DNA from: Bradyrhizobium sp. ORS 278
GTDB taxonomy: Bacteria > Pseudomonadota > Alphaproteobacteria > Rhizobiales > Xanthobacteraceae
Direction: 5' to 3'
Length of the DNA stretch: 64,000 nt
NCBI RefSeq assembly: GCF_000026145.1
Contig: NC_009445.1
Coordinates: forward strand, 7,067,001 to 7,131,000
A program made the position numbers and the translations under genes. Shown here piece after piece: positions 52,494-62,138 of the stretch; positions within the stretch are counted from its first letter, which is position 1, and each line of letters starts with the position of its first letter. Under the pieces are notes generated by a model. The model was not told the DNA's origin. It worked only from the letters and a program-made list of their open reading frames with translations, and did not search any database.

Positions 52494-53702
52494 ATGATGG
52501 ACCGCCAGAGCTGCAAATGTCCTCAGATTGATCCAGGTCTCGCTCAGCTGACATCCGGCGATCGCGGCAAGCGGCGCATCCGACCGTTGCTGATGGCGAT
52601 CTCGATGGTGCTGACAGCGCTCGTGCTCTCCGGCCTGCGCGCCAACGACGCGTTTGCGATCGAGCAGGCGCCCACGGCGCAGCCCGCCCGGCCGCTGCGG
52701 ATCGAGGACCAATGGAAGGCCAAGCTCAACGCCAATACGGTCGCGATCGTGGCGGGCAGCCCCGAAGAGACCTATCTGGACATCACGCATGATCTCGCGG
52801 TGGTGCTCAACGACGAGAATTTGAGGCTGCTCCCGATCGTCGGCCTTGGCGGCGCACAGAACATCCGCGACGTGCTCTATCTGCGCGGCGTCGACATCGG
52901 CCTCACCTCGACGCAGATGCTGCGCTACTTCGCTTCCACGGGCGAGCTGGGCACCGGCCTGGAGAACCGGCTGGTCTACATTGCCCGCCTGTTCCCCGAG
53001 GAGATGCATGTCGTCGCCAGCCGTAACATCCGGACGATCGAGGAGCTGACAAACAAGAAGGTGAACTTCTCGGATGCCGGCTCGACGACGCAGATCACGG
53101 CACGCGACGTGTTCGGCCTGCTCGGCATCTCGGTTCAGGAGGTCAATCTCAGCCAGGCCGATGCGATCGAGGCCATCAAGCGCGGGGAGATCGCGGCGAC
53201 GGTGGCGTTCTCCGGCAAGCCGGCTGGCTTCCTGGCGCGGCTCTCCGCGCGGGACAATCTGCATCTGCTCGAGGTGCCCTATAGCCGCAGTCTGCAGAAC
53301 GTGTATCAGCCGGGCCAGCTCGAGCCGGCGCTCTATCCCGGCCTCGTTGATTCGGCTCAGGCCGTGCCGACCGTCACCGTCGATTCGGTTCTCATCACCA
53401 ACAACTGGCCGCCGGCCAGCGAGCGATATCGCCGCGTCGCGCGATTCGTCGAGGAGTTTTACGCAAGGCTGCCGGAGTTGAAGAAGCCGCCGCGGCATCC
53501 GAAATGGCAGGAGGTCGATCTCAGCCGCGACCTGCCGGGATGGCAGCGCTTCCCGCTGGCGCAGGATCTGTTGCAGCAGGCGCAGTTCGAGCAGTTCCGG
53601 GCGGCTCGCGCCCAGGGACGGCCGATGCCGGAGACGGTCGCCGACAAGCAGCGCCTGTTCCGCGAGTTTCGCGAATGGTCAGAGAGCGAACGCAAGCGAT
53701 AG
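52494..53702 (+). CDS. TAXI family TRAP transporter solute receptor
   Basis: About 402 residues. A polar n-region and a membrane-directed signal (MAISMVLTALVLSGLRA, ending near AFAIEQ) are followed by the TAXI fold: VAIVAGSPEETYLDITHDLAVVL, GGAQNIRDVLYLRGVDIGLTS, VNFSDAGSTTQITARDVFG and EIAATVAFSGKPAG. GGGAG precedes ATG 52494; the frame reaches 52455 without one. No TRAP membrane subunits lie near, so this is an orphan receptor. Confidence 0.82.
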   Translation: MMDRQSCKCPQIDPGLAQLTSGDRGKRRIRPLLMAISMVLTALVLSGLRANDAFAIEQAPTAQPARPLRIEDQWKAKLNANTVAIVAGSPEETYLDITHDLAVVLNDENLRLLPIVGLGGAQNIRDVLYLRGVDIGLTSTQMLRYFASTGELGTGLENRLVYIARLFPEEMHVVASRNIRTIEELTNKKVNFSDAGSTTQITARDVFGLLGISVQEVNLSQADAIEAIKRGEIAATVAFSGKPAGFLARLSARDNLHLLEVPYSRSLQNVYQPGQLEPALYPGLVDSAQAVPTVTVDSVLITNNWPPASERYRRVARFVEEFYARLPELKKPPRHPKWQEVDLSRDLPGWQRFPLAQDLLQQAQFEQFRAARAQGRPMPETVADKQRLFREFREWSESERKR

Positions 53703-53711
53703 GACGAAAGC

Positions 53712-54175
53712 GCCGCAACACGCTCCGCCGTCGTCCCGGCCTCGAGCCGGGACCCATAGCCACCTCAGCCAAAGGTGGAGCGAGCTGGAGCTCCAGCGTG
53801 CTTGACAATGGGTGTCACGGAGTATGGGTCCCGGCGTTCGCCGGGACGACGCCGAGGTGATTGCGAACGTGCCGCAACACACTCCGCCGTCGTCCCGGCC
53901 TCGAGCCGGGACCCATAGCCACCGAAGCCAAAGGTGGAGCAAGCTGGAGCTCCAGCGTGCTTGACAACGGGTGTCACGGAGTATGGGTCCCGGCGTTCGC
54001 CGGGACGACGCCGAGGTGATTGCGAACGTGCCGCAACACACTCCGCCGTCGTCCCGGCCTCGAGCCGGGACCCATAGCCACCGAAGCCAAAGGTGGAGCA
54101 AGCTGGAGCTCCAGCGTGCTTGACCACAGGCGTCGCGGAGTAGGTCCCGGCGTTTGCCGGGACGACGGATCGGCA
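53712..54175. repeat. three tandem copies of a 159-base palindromic repeat
   Basis: GCCGCAACAC starts copies at 53712, 53871 and 54030, an exact 159-base period; copy three is shortened near 54172. Each copy contains GTCCCGGCCTCGAGCCGGGAC, CAAAGGTGGAGC, AGCTGGAGCTCCAGCGTGC and GGGTCCCGGCGTTCGCCGGG. As 159 is a multiple of three, open frames run through all copies, but they do not code. Related single units are at 34080, 41405 and 60662. Confidence 0.9.
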
Positions 54176-54223
54176 CGAGACGCATCAGCGCGCGGCGCCT
54201 CTCGCACGGACCCATCGCGAGCC

Positions 54224-55219
54224 TTACGCCAGCGTGGTGAGATAGAGACTCGAATCGAAATAGCTGCTGGCCGGCGTGAACTCCTTGATGCCGGCGTTCG
54301 CCATGAAGAAATCGGTCGACTGCTGCAGCCAGGCCGTGACCGTGCCGTCCGCGTATTTCGACTTCCATTCCTGGGCGGTGAACATCTTCTGCGCCGCGAA
54401 CTGCTCCTTCAGATCGGTCAGCGGCGTCTGCGGGTAATGCGCCTTCTGCAGCGCATCCAGCGCGTCTTCGCTGTGCGCGATCATGTAGTCATTGGCTTCG
54501 GCCCAGCCTCTGATCAGATTGGCGAGCGCGGGCTTGTTGGCCTCGTAATAATCGTTGCGGGCGGCCCAGCCGCCCATGATCGCCGCCTGGGGATAGTAGG
54601 CCGAGGCATCGGTGAGCTTCACCGCGCCCGGAACCTTCTCGCGCACCGTGATGTTGAACGGCACCCAGAGCGCGACCGCCGGAACGGCGCCGGAGATGAA
54701 TGCGGTGACTGCGGCCGGCATGGTCTGGTTGACCAGCTCGACCTCCTTGGGATCGACCTTGTTGGCGCGCAGCGCCTTGTCGAGGAAGACATGCGCCGTA
54801 GTGCCAGTCGTGGTCGCGATCCGCCTGCCCTTGAGATCGGCGAAGGATGAAATCCCCTGATCGGAACGCACCCAGAGCTGCGCCGTCGCCACCTCGATGT
54901 CGTTGATCAGGAACACCTTGCCCTGGCCGCGCGCCGGGAAGTTCGACACCACCGCACCGGTGGCCAGCACATCGAGGCTGCCGCCGATCAGGGCCTGGAA
55001 CAGTTCGAGGCCGGTGTTGAACTGGCGTAGCTCCAGATCGAGGCCGTGCTTGTCGAACGAGCCGCGGTCGATGCCCGTCCAGATCTGGCCGTCCACGGCC
55101 AGCGTATGCAGATAGCCGACGCGGATGCGGGCTTTCGACTGGGCCATCGCGGGCGCCGCCAGCGTGGCGCCGCCGATGACGGCTCCGGCCGCCGTGCTCA
55201 GGAATTGTCGCCGATCCAT
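54224..55219 (-). CDS. ABC transporter binding protein, nitrate/taurine type, paralog B
   Basis: 331 residues, periplasmic, with MDRRQFLSTAAGAV Tat-like start and cleavage near APAMAQ. Body matches paralog A: RIRVGYLHTLAVDGQIWTGID, GGSLDVLATGAVVSNFPARGQGK, RRIATTTGTTAHVFLDKAL, AVPAVALWVPFNITVREKV. It follows the ATPase and permease genes on the same strand, so it is the cognate binding protein of that system. GGGAGG precedes the start. Confidence 0.9.
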   Translation of the reverse strand: MDRRQFLSTAAGAVIGGATLAAPAMAQSKARIRVGYLHTLAVDGQIWTGIDRGSFDKHGLDLELRQFNTGLELFQALIGGSLDVLATGAVVSNFPARGQGKVFLINDIEVATAQLWVRSDQGISSFADLKGRRIATTTGTTAHVFLDKALRANKVDPKEVELVNQTMPAAVTAFISGAVPAVALWVPFNITVREKVPGAVKLTDASAYYPQAAIMGGWAARNDYYEANKPALANLIRGWAEANDYMIAHSEDALDALQKAHYPQTPLTDLKEQFAAQKMFTAQEWKSKYADGTVTAWLQQSTDFFMANAGIKEFTPASSYFDSSLYLTTLA

Positions 55220-55243
55220 GATACGCCTCCCTGTGATCGTTTT

Positions 55244-56068
55244 TCAGTCTGCAGCAACGAATGAATGTGCCGGCGCCGTCGTCGCGGTGTACTCGTCCAT
55301 CACGAGGCGGCCGACGCGGGCCCGCAACTCGGCAAACTCGCGCCGCTCGCGCAGCTGCTCCGTGCGCGGATAGGCGAACGGCACCTCGACGATGTCCTTG
55401 ACCCGGGCCGGACGCGCCGTGACGACCACGATCCGCGAGGCGAGGAACACCGCCTCCTCCACCGAATGCGTGATCAGCATCACCGATTTGCGTTCGGCGG
55501 CCAGGACGCGAAGCAGCAGGCTCTGCATGTGGATGCGGGTCTGCGCGTCGAGCGCGCCGAACGGCTCGTCCATCAGCAGGAAGCGCGGCTTGACCGCGTA
55601 GGCGCGCGCGATCGCCAGGCGTTGGCGCATGCCGCCGGACAGATGCTTCGGATAGGCATTGGCGAATTCACTGAGACCCATCAGCGCGAGATAATGCGCG
55701 CAGATCTCGTCGCGCTCGGCGGCCGGCACGCGATTCGCTTTCAGGCGCAGCCCGAAGGCGATGTTGTCGCGCACGGTGAGCCAGGGGAACACGCCGTAGT
55801 CCTGGAAGATCACGCCGCGCTCCGGGCTAGGCCCCGTCACGGGCCGATCGTCGAACAAGATGCGTCCGGAGGTCGGGGCCTGGAACCCCGCAAGCATGTT
55901 CATCATCGTGGTCTTGCCGCAGCCGGACGGACCGATCACCGCGACGAACTCGCCTTCGTCGATGTCGTAGCTGATGTCGTCGATCACCGTCAGGCGACCG
56001 CCTTTCGTATCGAAGCCGAGCGACACATGGTCGAACCGCGCCCGTCGCGCTCCGGCACGGCTCGTCAT
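55244..56068 (-). CDS. ABC transporter ATPase, nitrate/taurine type
   Basis: About 274 residues from the ATG that overlaps the permease stop (ATGA). Walker A GPSGCGKTT, Q-loop VIFQDYGVFPWLTV, signature LSGGMRQRLAIARA, Walker B FLLMDEPFGALD and switch His in LITHSVEEAV are all intact. The FPWLTV segment after the Q-loop is typical of the SsuB/TauB/NrtD branch. Confidence 0.93.
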   Translation of the reverse strand: MTSRAGARRARFDHVSLGFDTKGGRLTVIDDISYDIDEGEFVAVIGPSGCGKTTMMNMLAGFQAPTSGRILFDDRPVTGPSPERGVIFQDYGVFPWLTVRDNIAFGLRLKANRVPAAERDEICAHYLALMGLSEFANAYPKHLSGGMRQRLAIARAYAVKPRFLLMDEPFGALDAQTRIHMQSLLLRVLAAERKSVMLITHSVEEAVFLASRIVVVTARPARVKDIVEVPFAYPRTEQLRERREFAELRARVGRLVMDEYTATTAPAHSFVAAD

Positions 56069-56835
56069 GCGACCGCCCGGTCCTGCCACACCAGCAGCCA
56101 GGCGCTGAGCCGGCGCAGCAAGGTGTCCATGATCAGCGCAACGGCGCCGATGCAGATGATGCCGACATAGATGACGTCGAGCAGGAAGTAGGTCGAGGCG
56201 TTCTGGATCGTTGCGCCGAGCCCGCGCTGCGCGGCGATCAGCTCCGAGGCCACCAGCGTCGCCCAGGTCACGCCGAGCGCGACGCGCAGCGCCGTCAGGA
56301 TGTGCGGCACCGTCAGCGGGATGATCACCTTCAGAAAGGTCTCGAGCTCGGTCGCGCCAAGCGTCTGCGCGACACGGATGTAGAGCGGCGTGATCTGCGA
56401 GACGCCTTCATACATCACGATCACGCCGGAGAAGAACGCGGCGTAGAACAGGATCACCAGCTTGGCGAGTTCGTCGACGCCGAAATAGACGATGACCAGC
56501 GGAATGAGCGCGATCGGCGGCAGGGCGCGGAAGAAGTTGATCAGTGGGTCGGCGAAGCTGCGCGCCGGCCGGTACCATCCGATGAGAAAGCCAGCCGGCA
56601 CCGCTGCCGCAATCCCGAGCGTCACGCCGGCGAACACGCGGCGCGCCGAGGCGAAGATGTCGTAGAGCAGGCCATGATGCAGCAGCAGGTCGACGAAGCG
56701 CGCACCGACCTGCTGGGGCGATGGAACCAGGGCGTCGTTGACGAAGCCGCTCAAGCGCACCGCGTACCACAACATGAGGACGCAGATCCAAGGCGCGAGG
56801 CGCAGCACGAAGGTTCTCAGACCACGCACGTGCAT
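56065..56835 (-). CDS. ABC transporter permease, nitrate/taurine type
   Basis: 256 residues, six or so membrane helices, with the EAA motif VAQTLGATELETFLKVIIPLTVPHIL and the SsuC/TauC-type segments FFRALPPIALIPLVIVYFG and LGVTWATLVASELIAAQRGLG. ATG 56835 (MHVRGLRTF) is chosen; the open frame continues to 57330 but those residues are low-complexity and antisense. First gene of the permease-ATPase-binding protein operon. Confidence 0.9.
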   Translation of the reverse strand: MHVRGLRTFVLRLAPWICVLMLWYAVRLSGFVNDALVPSPQQVGARFVDLLLHHGLLYDIFASARRVFAGVTLGIAAAVPAGFLIGWYRPARSFADPLINFFRALPPIALIPLVIVYFGVDELAKLVILFYAAFFSGVIVMYEGVSQITPLYIRVAQTLGATELETFLKVIIPLTVPHILTALRVALGVTWATLVASELIAAQRGLGATIQNASTYFLLDVIYVGIICIGAVALIMDTLLRRLSAWLLVWQDRAVA

Positions 56836-57260
56836 GTCACATCTACTCGCACTTGCTCGCTCGATCGCGTCCGACCATAGGCCATGCAGAATCACCATAC
56901 AAGTTGCATGGGAACCAGGTTGCACGGTGAGGGCCATACGTGGCACGCAGATGGCAGAGGCAGCGTAGTTCACGCGGAAGTTGATCTGGTATGCAGTTCT
57001 TAGTCCCGACGGCCCTTTTGACGCGTTGTCTGCGCGCTGATGAGGACGAGGTGGCAATGTCGAGCACGGCGGGCAGCGCCGCCGGGGTCGCGGCAGACGC
57101 ATGTTCCGCGCACGTGCCATGCAGTAGCGTTCATGGACAGTGAACCACAATCGTCGATAGTGTGACGCTTCGTCGCGCCACGGCGCGAGAGCGCGCGACC
57201 GGGGGTGAGCCGTCGCGACAATCCAAACGCATATGGACCCGGGAGCCGAACGGATCACGC
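56836..57260. other. intergenic region between divergent transporters
   Basis: About 425 bases between the permease and MFS genes. At 56941-56956 on the plus strand TGGCACGCAGATGGCA keeps the GG-N10-GC spacing of a sigma-54 promoter but has TGGC in place of TTGC. It could serve the MFS gene 300 bases downstream or be chance. Confidence 0.3.
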
Positions 57261-58484
57261 ATGGCTGACGTTCTTGCCGCATCGCAACATAGCGGTGCTC
57301 CGGTCCGGGCCGCCTCCTCGCTGCGGACACTGGCGCTGATCTCGCTCGCCCATTGGGTCAGCCACCTGCACATGCTGGTGCTGCCGATGCTGTTTCCCTA
57401 TCTCAAGCAGAAGCTCGGGGTCGGCTATGTCGAGCTCGGCTTTCCGCTCACCGTCTTCGCGGTGGTCTCGGCGCTGACCCAGGCCCCGGTCGGCTATCTC
57501 GTCGACCGCGCCGGCGCTCGCCGCATCCTGCTGCTGGGCCTGACGCTCGGCGGGCTTTCGCTCGCGATGCTCGGTGTCTACCTGAGCTACGCCAGCCTGG
57601 TCGTCTCGGCCGTGCTGCTCGGCCTCGCCAATGCGGTCTATCACCCCTCCGACTACGCGCTGCTGTCGGCGCATATGGAAGAGAGCCGGATGGGCCGCGC
57701 CTTCGGCGTGCACACTTTTGCCGGCTATCTCGGCGGCGCAGTCGCGCCGGCCGTCATGGCCGCGCTGGTCACCACCGTCGGCGGCTCCGGTGCGCTGATC
57801 GCAGCTGGCCTGGTCGGGCCTCTCGCCGCGTTGCTGCTCCTGGTCGGCAACGTGCCGGAGGTGCCGCCGCATCCGCACGCCACCAAGGCTGATGGCACCA
57901 AGGTCAAGCAGCCGGGCCTGCTGACGCCGATGCTGATGCTGCTGACCGTGTTCTTCATGCTGCTCAGCCTGTCCAACGCCGGCATCTCCAGCTTTGGCGT
58001 GGTCGCCTTCATGAACGGCTACGGCATCTCGTTCTCGACCGCCAACATCGCGCTCACCGCCTTCCTGGGCGCCAGCGCGGTCGGCGTGCTCGCCGGCGGC
58101 CAGCTCGCCGACCGCATCCGTCATCACAATCTGGTCGCTGCGGTCGCCTATGCGATCAACGCCGTGCTGGTGCTGATCATCACCTTCGTCAGCCTGCACC
58201 CCGTGCTGCTGGTTGCGATCATGCTGACCGCGGGCTTCATGAGCGGCGTGATCGCGCCGTCGCGCGACATGCTGGTGCGCAACGCCGCCCCTCCCGGCGC
58301 CGCCGGCCGCGCCTTCGGCATCGTCTCCACCGGCTTCAACTTCGCCGGCGTCGTCAGCCCGCTGCTGTTCGGCTGGATCATGGACATGAACGCCCCGCGC
58401 TGGGTGTTCGGCACGTCAGTGGTGTTCATGCTGCTGACCATCGTGCTGGCGTTCTTCACCGAGCCGAAGAAGAAGATGACGTAG
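57261..58484 (+). CDS. MFS transporter
   Basis: About 407 residues, twelve membrane helices. MFS motif A is seen as GYLVDRAGARRILLLG in loop 2-3. ATG 57261 (MADVLAASQ) is chosen; the frame extends to 57162 with a basic stretch unlike this family. There is a long cytoplasmic loop between helices 6 and 7 (VPPHPHATKADGTK). It resembles fosmidomycin-resistance-like exporters in overall layout. Substrate unknown. Confidence 0.87.
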   Translation: MADVLAASQHSGAPVRAASSLRTLALISLAHWVSHLHMLVLPMLFPYLKQKLGVGYVELGFPLTVFAVVSALTQAPVGYLVDRAGARRILLLGLTLGGLSLAMLGVYLSYASLVVSAVLLGLANAVYHPSDYALLSAHMEESRMGRAFGVHTFAGYLGGAVAPAVMAALVTTVGGSGALIAAGLVGPLAALLLLVGNVPEVPPHPHATKADGTKVKQPGLLTPMLMLLTVFFMLLSLSNAGISSFGVVAFMNGYGISFSTANIALTAFLGASAVGVLAGGQLADRIRHHNLVAAVAYAINAVLVLIITFVSLHPVLLVAIMLTAGFMSGVIAPSRDMLVRNAAPPGAAGRAFGIVSTGFNFAGVVSPLLFGWIMDMNAPRWVFGTSVVFMLLTIVLAFFTEPKKKMT

Positions 58485-58486
58485 CT

Positions 58487-58572
58487 GTCGTCGTGGGGTA
58501 GGCAGAGCTCAGCGTGCCCACCGCCAAGACCATCGCGGTGAACGGTGGGCACGCTTCGCTCCGCCCACCCGA
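58487..58572. repeat. palindromic intergenic repeat (GTGCCCACC type)
   Basis: AGCGTGCCCACCGCCAAGACCATCG is followed by CGGTGAACGGTGGGCACGCTTCG; the GCGTGCCCACCG / CGGTGGGCACGC arms are complementary. It is related to the unit at 7324-7461 and lies right after the MFS stop, where it may also act as a transcription stop. Confidence 0.65.
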
Positions 58573-58620
58573 CGCAAGGGCTCCGGTTTTTGTTAGTCCG
58601 GCAACGCTGTCAAATGCAGC

Positions 58621-58776
58621 GCCCTCTCCCCTTGCGGGAGAGGGCATGTAGGACGTTTCAGCAAGCTCGGTCGGGTGAGGGGTATCTCTCCGCGAGTGCG
58701 CCTGTGGAGAGATACCCCTCACCCGACCGAGCGAATGGATAGGCCGGCGATGCCCTCTCCCGCAAGGGGAGAGGGC
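58621..58776. repeat. 156-base nested perfect palindrome
   Basis: Outer arms of 27 bases (58621-58647 and 58750-58776) are perfectly complementary, and inner arms of 27 bases (58665-58691 and 58706-58732) are also perfect. The two spacers between outer and inner arms are 17 bases each but not complementary. The outer arm is itself self-complementary (CCCTCTCCC ... GGGAGAGGG). Family as at 37644-37825. Confidence 0.85.
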
Positions 58777-58903
58777 GCAGCAATGAGCACTGCAACGGCT
58801 GGGCTTGGGTCCCGACGCAACCCAGCCCTCACCTCCCGCGTGTTGACATCATCGTCGGCCGGCCGATGATGCGGTCAACAACAACATCCGGGGACGACAC
58901 GCC

Positions 58904-60622
58904 ATGACGCAGCCTGATCTCGTGATCCGCGGCGGAACGATTGCCGATGGCTCTGGCGGCGAGCTGTACGAAGCGGATGTCGCTATCACAGGCGGCCGCA
59001 TCGTCGACGTCGGCAGGATCGCCGCGTCCGGGCGCGAGGAGATCGACGCGCGCGGCAAGCTCGTGACCCCCGGCTTCGTCGACGTCCACACCCATTATGA
59101 CGGCCAGGTCACCTGGAGCCACGACATCTCGCCGTCGTCGCAGAACGGCGTCACCACCGCGATCATGGGCAATTGCGGCGTCGGCTTCGCACCGTGCCGG
59201 CCGGCCGACCACCAGCGGCTGATTCAGCTGATGGAAGGCGTCGAGGACATTCCCGAGCCGGTGCTCGAAGCCGGCATTCCCTGGGAGTGGGAAAGCTTTC
59301 CCGATTATATGGAATGGCTGGGCAAGCGCTCCTTCGATCTCGACATCGGCGCGCAGCTGCCGCATGCGGCGCTGCGCGTCTACGTGATGGGCGAACGCGG
59401 CGCGCGGCGTGATCCGGCCACGGCCGACGACAGCCGCGCCATGGCGGCGCTGGCGCGCGATGCGGTCAAAGCCGGGGCGCTCGGCTTCTCCACCTCGCGC
59501 ACGCTCAACCACCGCACCTCGACCGGCGACTACACGCCGACGCTCAAGGCCGGCGAGGATGAGCTGACGACCATCGCGAGCGCGATGCACAGCGCCGGCC
59601 GCAGCGTGCTGCAATTCGTGCTCGACATCTCCACCATCCACGAAGACCTGCCGATGATGCTGCGCATCGCCGACGCAACGAAATGCCCGATCTCGTTCTC
59701 GGTGACGCAGAACGATCGCGCGCCGCAGCGCTGGCGGCAGACGTTGGCGGAGATCAACGCGGCGGCCGCGCGCGGCCTGTCGGTGACGGCACAGATCGCG
59801 GCGCGCCCGGTCGGACTGCTGCTCGGGCTGGAATTGTCACGCAACCCGCTGCAGACCCATCCGAGCTACCAGGCGATCGCGCATCTGCCGCTGTCCGAAC
59901 GCGCCGCGCGGATGCGCGATCCGCAGCTCCGCGCGGCGATCCTGAGCGAGCAAGCCAGTGCGACCGACGACCCGCTGTTCTTCAAGCCGAACTACGACAA
60001 GATGTACCTGCTCGGCGATCCGCCGGACTATGAGCAGCCGCCGGAGCGGTCGCTCGGCGCCCAGGCGCGTGCGCGCGGCTGCCGGCCGGAGGAGCTGGCC
60101 TATGATGCGATGCTGACGGACGGCGGGCGCGGCATGCTCTACGTGCCGTTCCTCAACTATTCCGACGGCAACCTCGACGCCACCTATGAGATGCTGCGCG
60201 ACCCCAGCAGCGTGCCAGGCCTCAGCGACGGCGGCGCGCATTGCGGCATCATCTGCGACGCCAGCTTCCCGACCTATCTGCTGACGCACTGGACCCGCGA
60301 CCGCACGCGCGGCGACAGGCTGTCGATCCCGTTCGTCGTCGCGGCGCAGTCGCGCAAGACCGCGCTCTCCGTCGGCCTCGGCGATCGCGGTCTGATCGCG
60401 CCCGGCTTCAAGGCCGACGTCAACGTCATCGATTACGACCGGCTGCATCTGCATCCGCCCAAGGTGCATTACGACCTGCCGGTCGGCGGTCGCCGGCTAA
60501 TGCAGGACGTCGACGGCTACGAGGCGACGATCGTGTCGGGCATCGTCACGCGCAGGCACGGCGAGGCCACCGGCGCACGGCCGGGGCGGCTGGTCAGGGG
60601 CGCGCGCGCTGGGATGCAATAA
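58904..60622 (+). CDS. N-acyl-D-amino-acid deacylase family amidohydrolase
   Basis: 572 residues of the amidohydrolase superfamily. The metal motif [16 protein letters not shown] (about 60-75) and the D-aminoacylase segments [32 protein letters not shown] and [23 protein letters not shown] are present. Predicted to hydrolyze N-acyl-D-amino acids or related amides in the cytoplasm with zinc. It lies between two MFS genes; the convergent one may import its substrate. Confidence 0.92.
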   Translation: MTQPDLVIRGGTIADGSGGELYEADVAITGGRIVDVGRIAASGREEIDARGKLVTPGFVDVHTHYDGQVTWSHDISPSSQNGVTTAIMGNCGVGFAPCRPADHQRLIQLMEGVEDIPEPVLEAGIPWEWESFPDYMEWLGKRSFDLDIGAQLPHAALRVYVMGERGARRDPATADDSRAMAALARDAVKAGALGFSTSRTLNHRTSTGDYTPTLKAGEDELTTIASAMHSAGRSVLQFVLDISTIHEDLPMMLRIADATKCPISFSVTQNDRAPQRWRQTLAEINAAAARGLSVTAQIAARPVGLLLGLELSRNPLQTHPSYQAIAHLPLSERAARMRDPQLRAAILSEQASATDDPLFFKPNYDKMYLLGDPPDYEQPPERSLGAQARARGCRPEELAYDAMLTDGGRGMLYVPFLNYSDGNLDATYEMLRDPSSVPGLSDGGAHCGIICDASFPTYLLTHWTRDRTRGDRLSIPFVVAAQSRKTALSVGLGDRGLIAPGFKADVNVIDYDRLHLHPPKVHYDLPVGGRRLMQDVDGYEATIVSGIVTRRHGEATGARPGRLVRGARAGMQ

Positions 60623-60654
60623 CCTCAGCGCGAGCGTTCCCGCGTCGTCCACTC

Positions 60655-60805
60655 ATCCTCGGTCGTCCCGGACGCGCGCGCAACGCGCTCGCCGATCCGG
60701 GACCGATAACCACAGGGAGCTGTTTGGGGCACCTTGGTCGATCGAGGCCGCCCAGCCACGATCGACGGTGGCTATGGGTCCCTGCGCAAGGCCGGCACGA
60801 CGCCG
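60655..60805. repeat. palindromic intergenic repeat
   Basis: Begins CGGTCGTCCCGGACGCGCGC and ends GGCTATGGGTCCCTGCGCAAGG-type sequence, with TCGATCGAGG and CCACGATCGACGG inside. It is a diverged single copy of the family arrayed at 53712, between convergent genes. Confidence 0.6.
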
Positions 60806-60824
60806 AATAGATGGCGCGCACTCC

Positions 60825-62138
60825 TCACGCAAATTCCGGCGCGACCGCCTCATCCACCTGCAGGCGCGCGCGTTCTGTGTTCGGCCAGAGCAGCGCCAGT
60901 CCGAGCAGGCCGGAAATCACCATGATGACCGCGTTGATGGTGAAGCCGGACATGTAGCCTTCGAGCATGCTGCCGGAAGCCTGGATCATCTTGCCCATCA
61001 CGACCGGCGCGATGATGCCGGCCAGCGTGTACAGGGCACCGTAGATCGAGATGACGGCGCCACGCTGCGCGACCGGCGTGAACTCGCCGATCATCGGCGG
61101 GCAGACGACGTAGATCGAGCCGCACAGGCCTGATCCGACCACGACCAGCGCGATCTTGGCCGACGCCCCGTCCACATGCGGCATCGCGGCCATCAGCGCC
61201 CCGCCGATCACCAGCGGCGTCGCACCGAGCACACCGCGCGCCAGGCGCGTGGACACGCCGCGCGCCATCAGCATCTGCGATGCGAAGCCCGTCGTCAGCA
61301 CCACGCATGCGCCGAAGATCCACGGCAGGATCGAGATGAAGCCGGCCTGCGCCTGCGAGAAACCGAGGCCCTTGATCAGGAACGGCGTGAACCAGGTCAA
61401 TCCGAGCGACAGCGCCCAGTAGGCGCCGAAGGTCGCCGCCACGCAACCCAAGAAGGTCCTGCTGGTCAGGATCTGCAGATACGGCACGCGCTGTTCGCGG
61501 ACGGCGACCGGGTCCAGCTCCGCCAGCGGTCCTTCCCGGCCGAGCCACAGCCACGCCGCGCTCCACATCAGGCCGACCACGCCCAGCGCGCCGAACGCAT
61601 AGTGCCAGCCATGATTCACGATCACCCAGTTCAAGGCGGGCACCGCGAGGATGACGCCGAACGCGGAGCCCTGCGACAGGATCGCGGTCGGCATCGCGCG
61701 CTTCTCGTCGGGAAACCATTTGTAGATCGCGTGAACCGCGACCGAGGCTGCCGGACCTTCGCCGGCGCCGAGAATGATTCGGCAGATCAGCAGCGTCGTG
61801 AAGCCGACGGTGCCGACCATCGGGAATTGCGCCACCGCCCACACCAGCGCCAGCACCAGGAGGACCCAGCGCGTCGGCACCTTGTTGACGATGAAGCCGA
61901 CCACGATCGCCGCGAGGGAGAACAGCAGGAAGAACGACGAGCCGAGCAGCCCGAACTGCTCGGCGCTCAGATTGAGCTCGGTCATGATCGGAACGCCGGC
62001 GAGGCCGACAACGATCTTGTCGGCAAAGTTCACCAGCATGAACAGAAACAAAAGGAAGGTGATCCTCCACGCGCCCTTCGGCGTGGACGCCGTGCTGGCG
62101 CGGGCATTGCTCTTGAGCGTCGTTGGCGCGGCCATCAT
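60825..62138 (-). CDS. MFS transporter, anion:cation symporter-like
   Basis: 437 residues, twelve membrane helices. The N-terminus FLLFLFMLVNFADKIVVGLAGVPIMTELNLS and the RIILGAGEGPAASVAVHAIYKWFPDEKRA segment are typical of the ACS family that imports organic anions such as sugar acids and phthalates. It ends about 200 bases from the convergent D-amino-acid deacylase. Substrate unknown. Confidence 0.88.
   Translation of the reverse strand: MMAAPTTLKSNARASTASTPKGAWRITFLLFLFMLVNFADKIVVGLAGVPIMTELNLSAEQFGLLGSSFFLLFSLAAIVVGFIVNKVPTRWVLLVLALVWAVAQFPMVGTVGFTTLLICRIILGAGEGPAASVAVHAIYKWFPDEKRAMPTAILSQGSAFGVILAVPALNWVIVNHGWHYAFGALGVVGLMWSAAWLWLGREGPLAELDPVAVREQRVPYLQILTSRTFLGCVAATFGAYWALSLGLTWFTPFLIKGLGFSQAQAGFISILPWIFGACVVLTTGFASQMLMARGVSTRLARGVLGATPLVIGGALMAAMPHVDGASAKIALVVVGSGLCGSIYVVCPPMIGEFTPVAQRGAVISIYGALYTLAGIIAPVVMGKMIQASGSMLEGYMSGFTINAVIMVISGLLGLALLWPNTERARLQVDEAVAPEFA

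Noticed and set aside
53712..54175. Possible CRISPR array
   Set aside because: Repeat unit is 159 bases with no variable spacers between copies and strong internal palindromes; no cas genes nearby.
53679..54368. Minus-strand open frame with a 53-residue internal repeat
   Set aside because: The repeat is the translation of the 159-base noncoding palindromic unit; the period being a multiple of three keeps the frame open.
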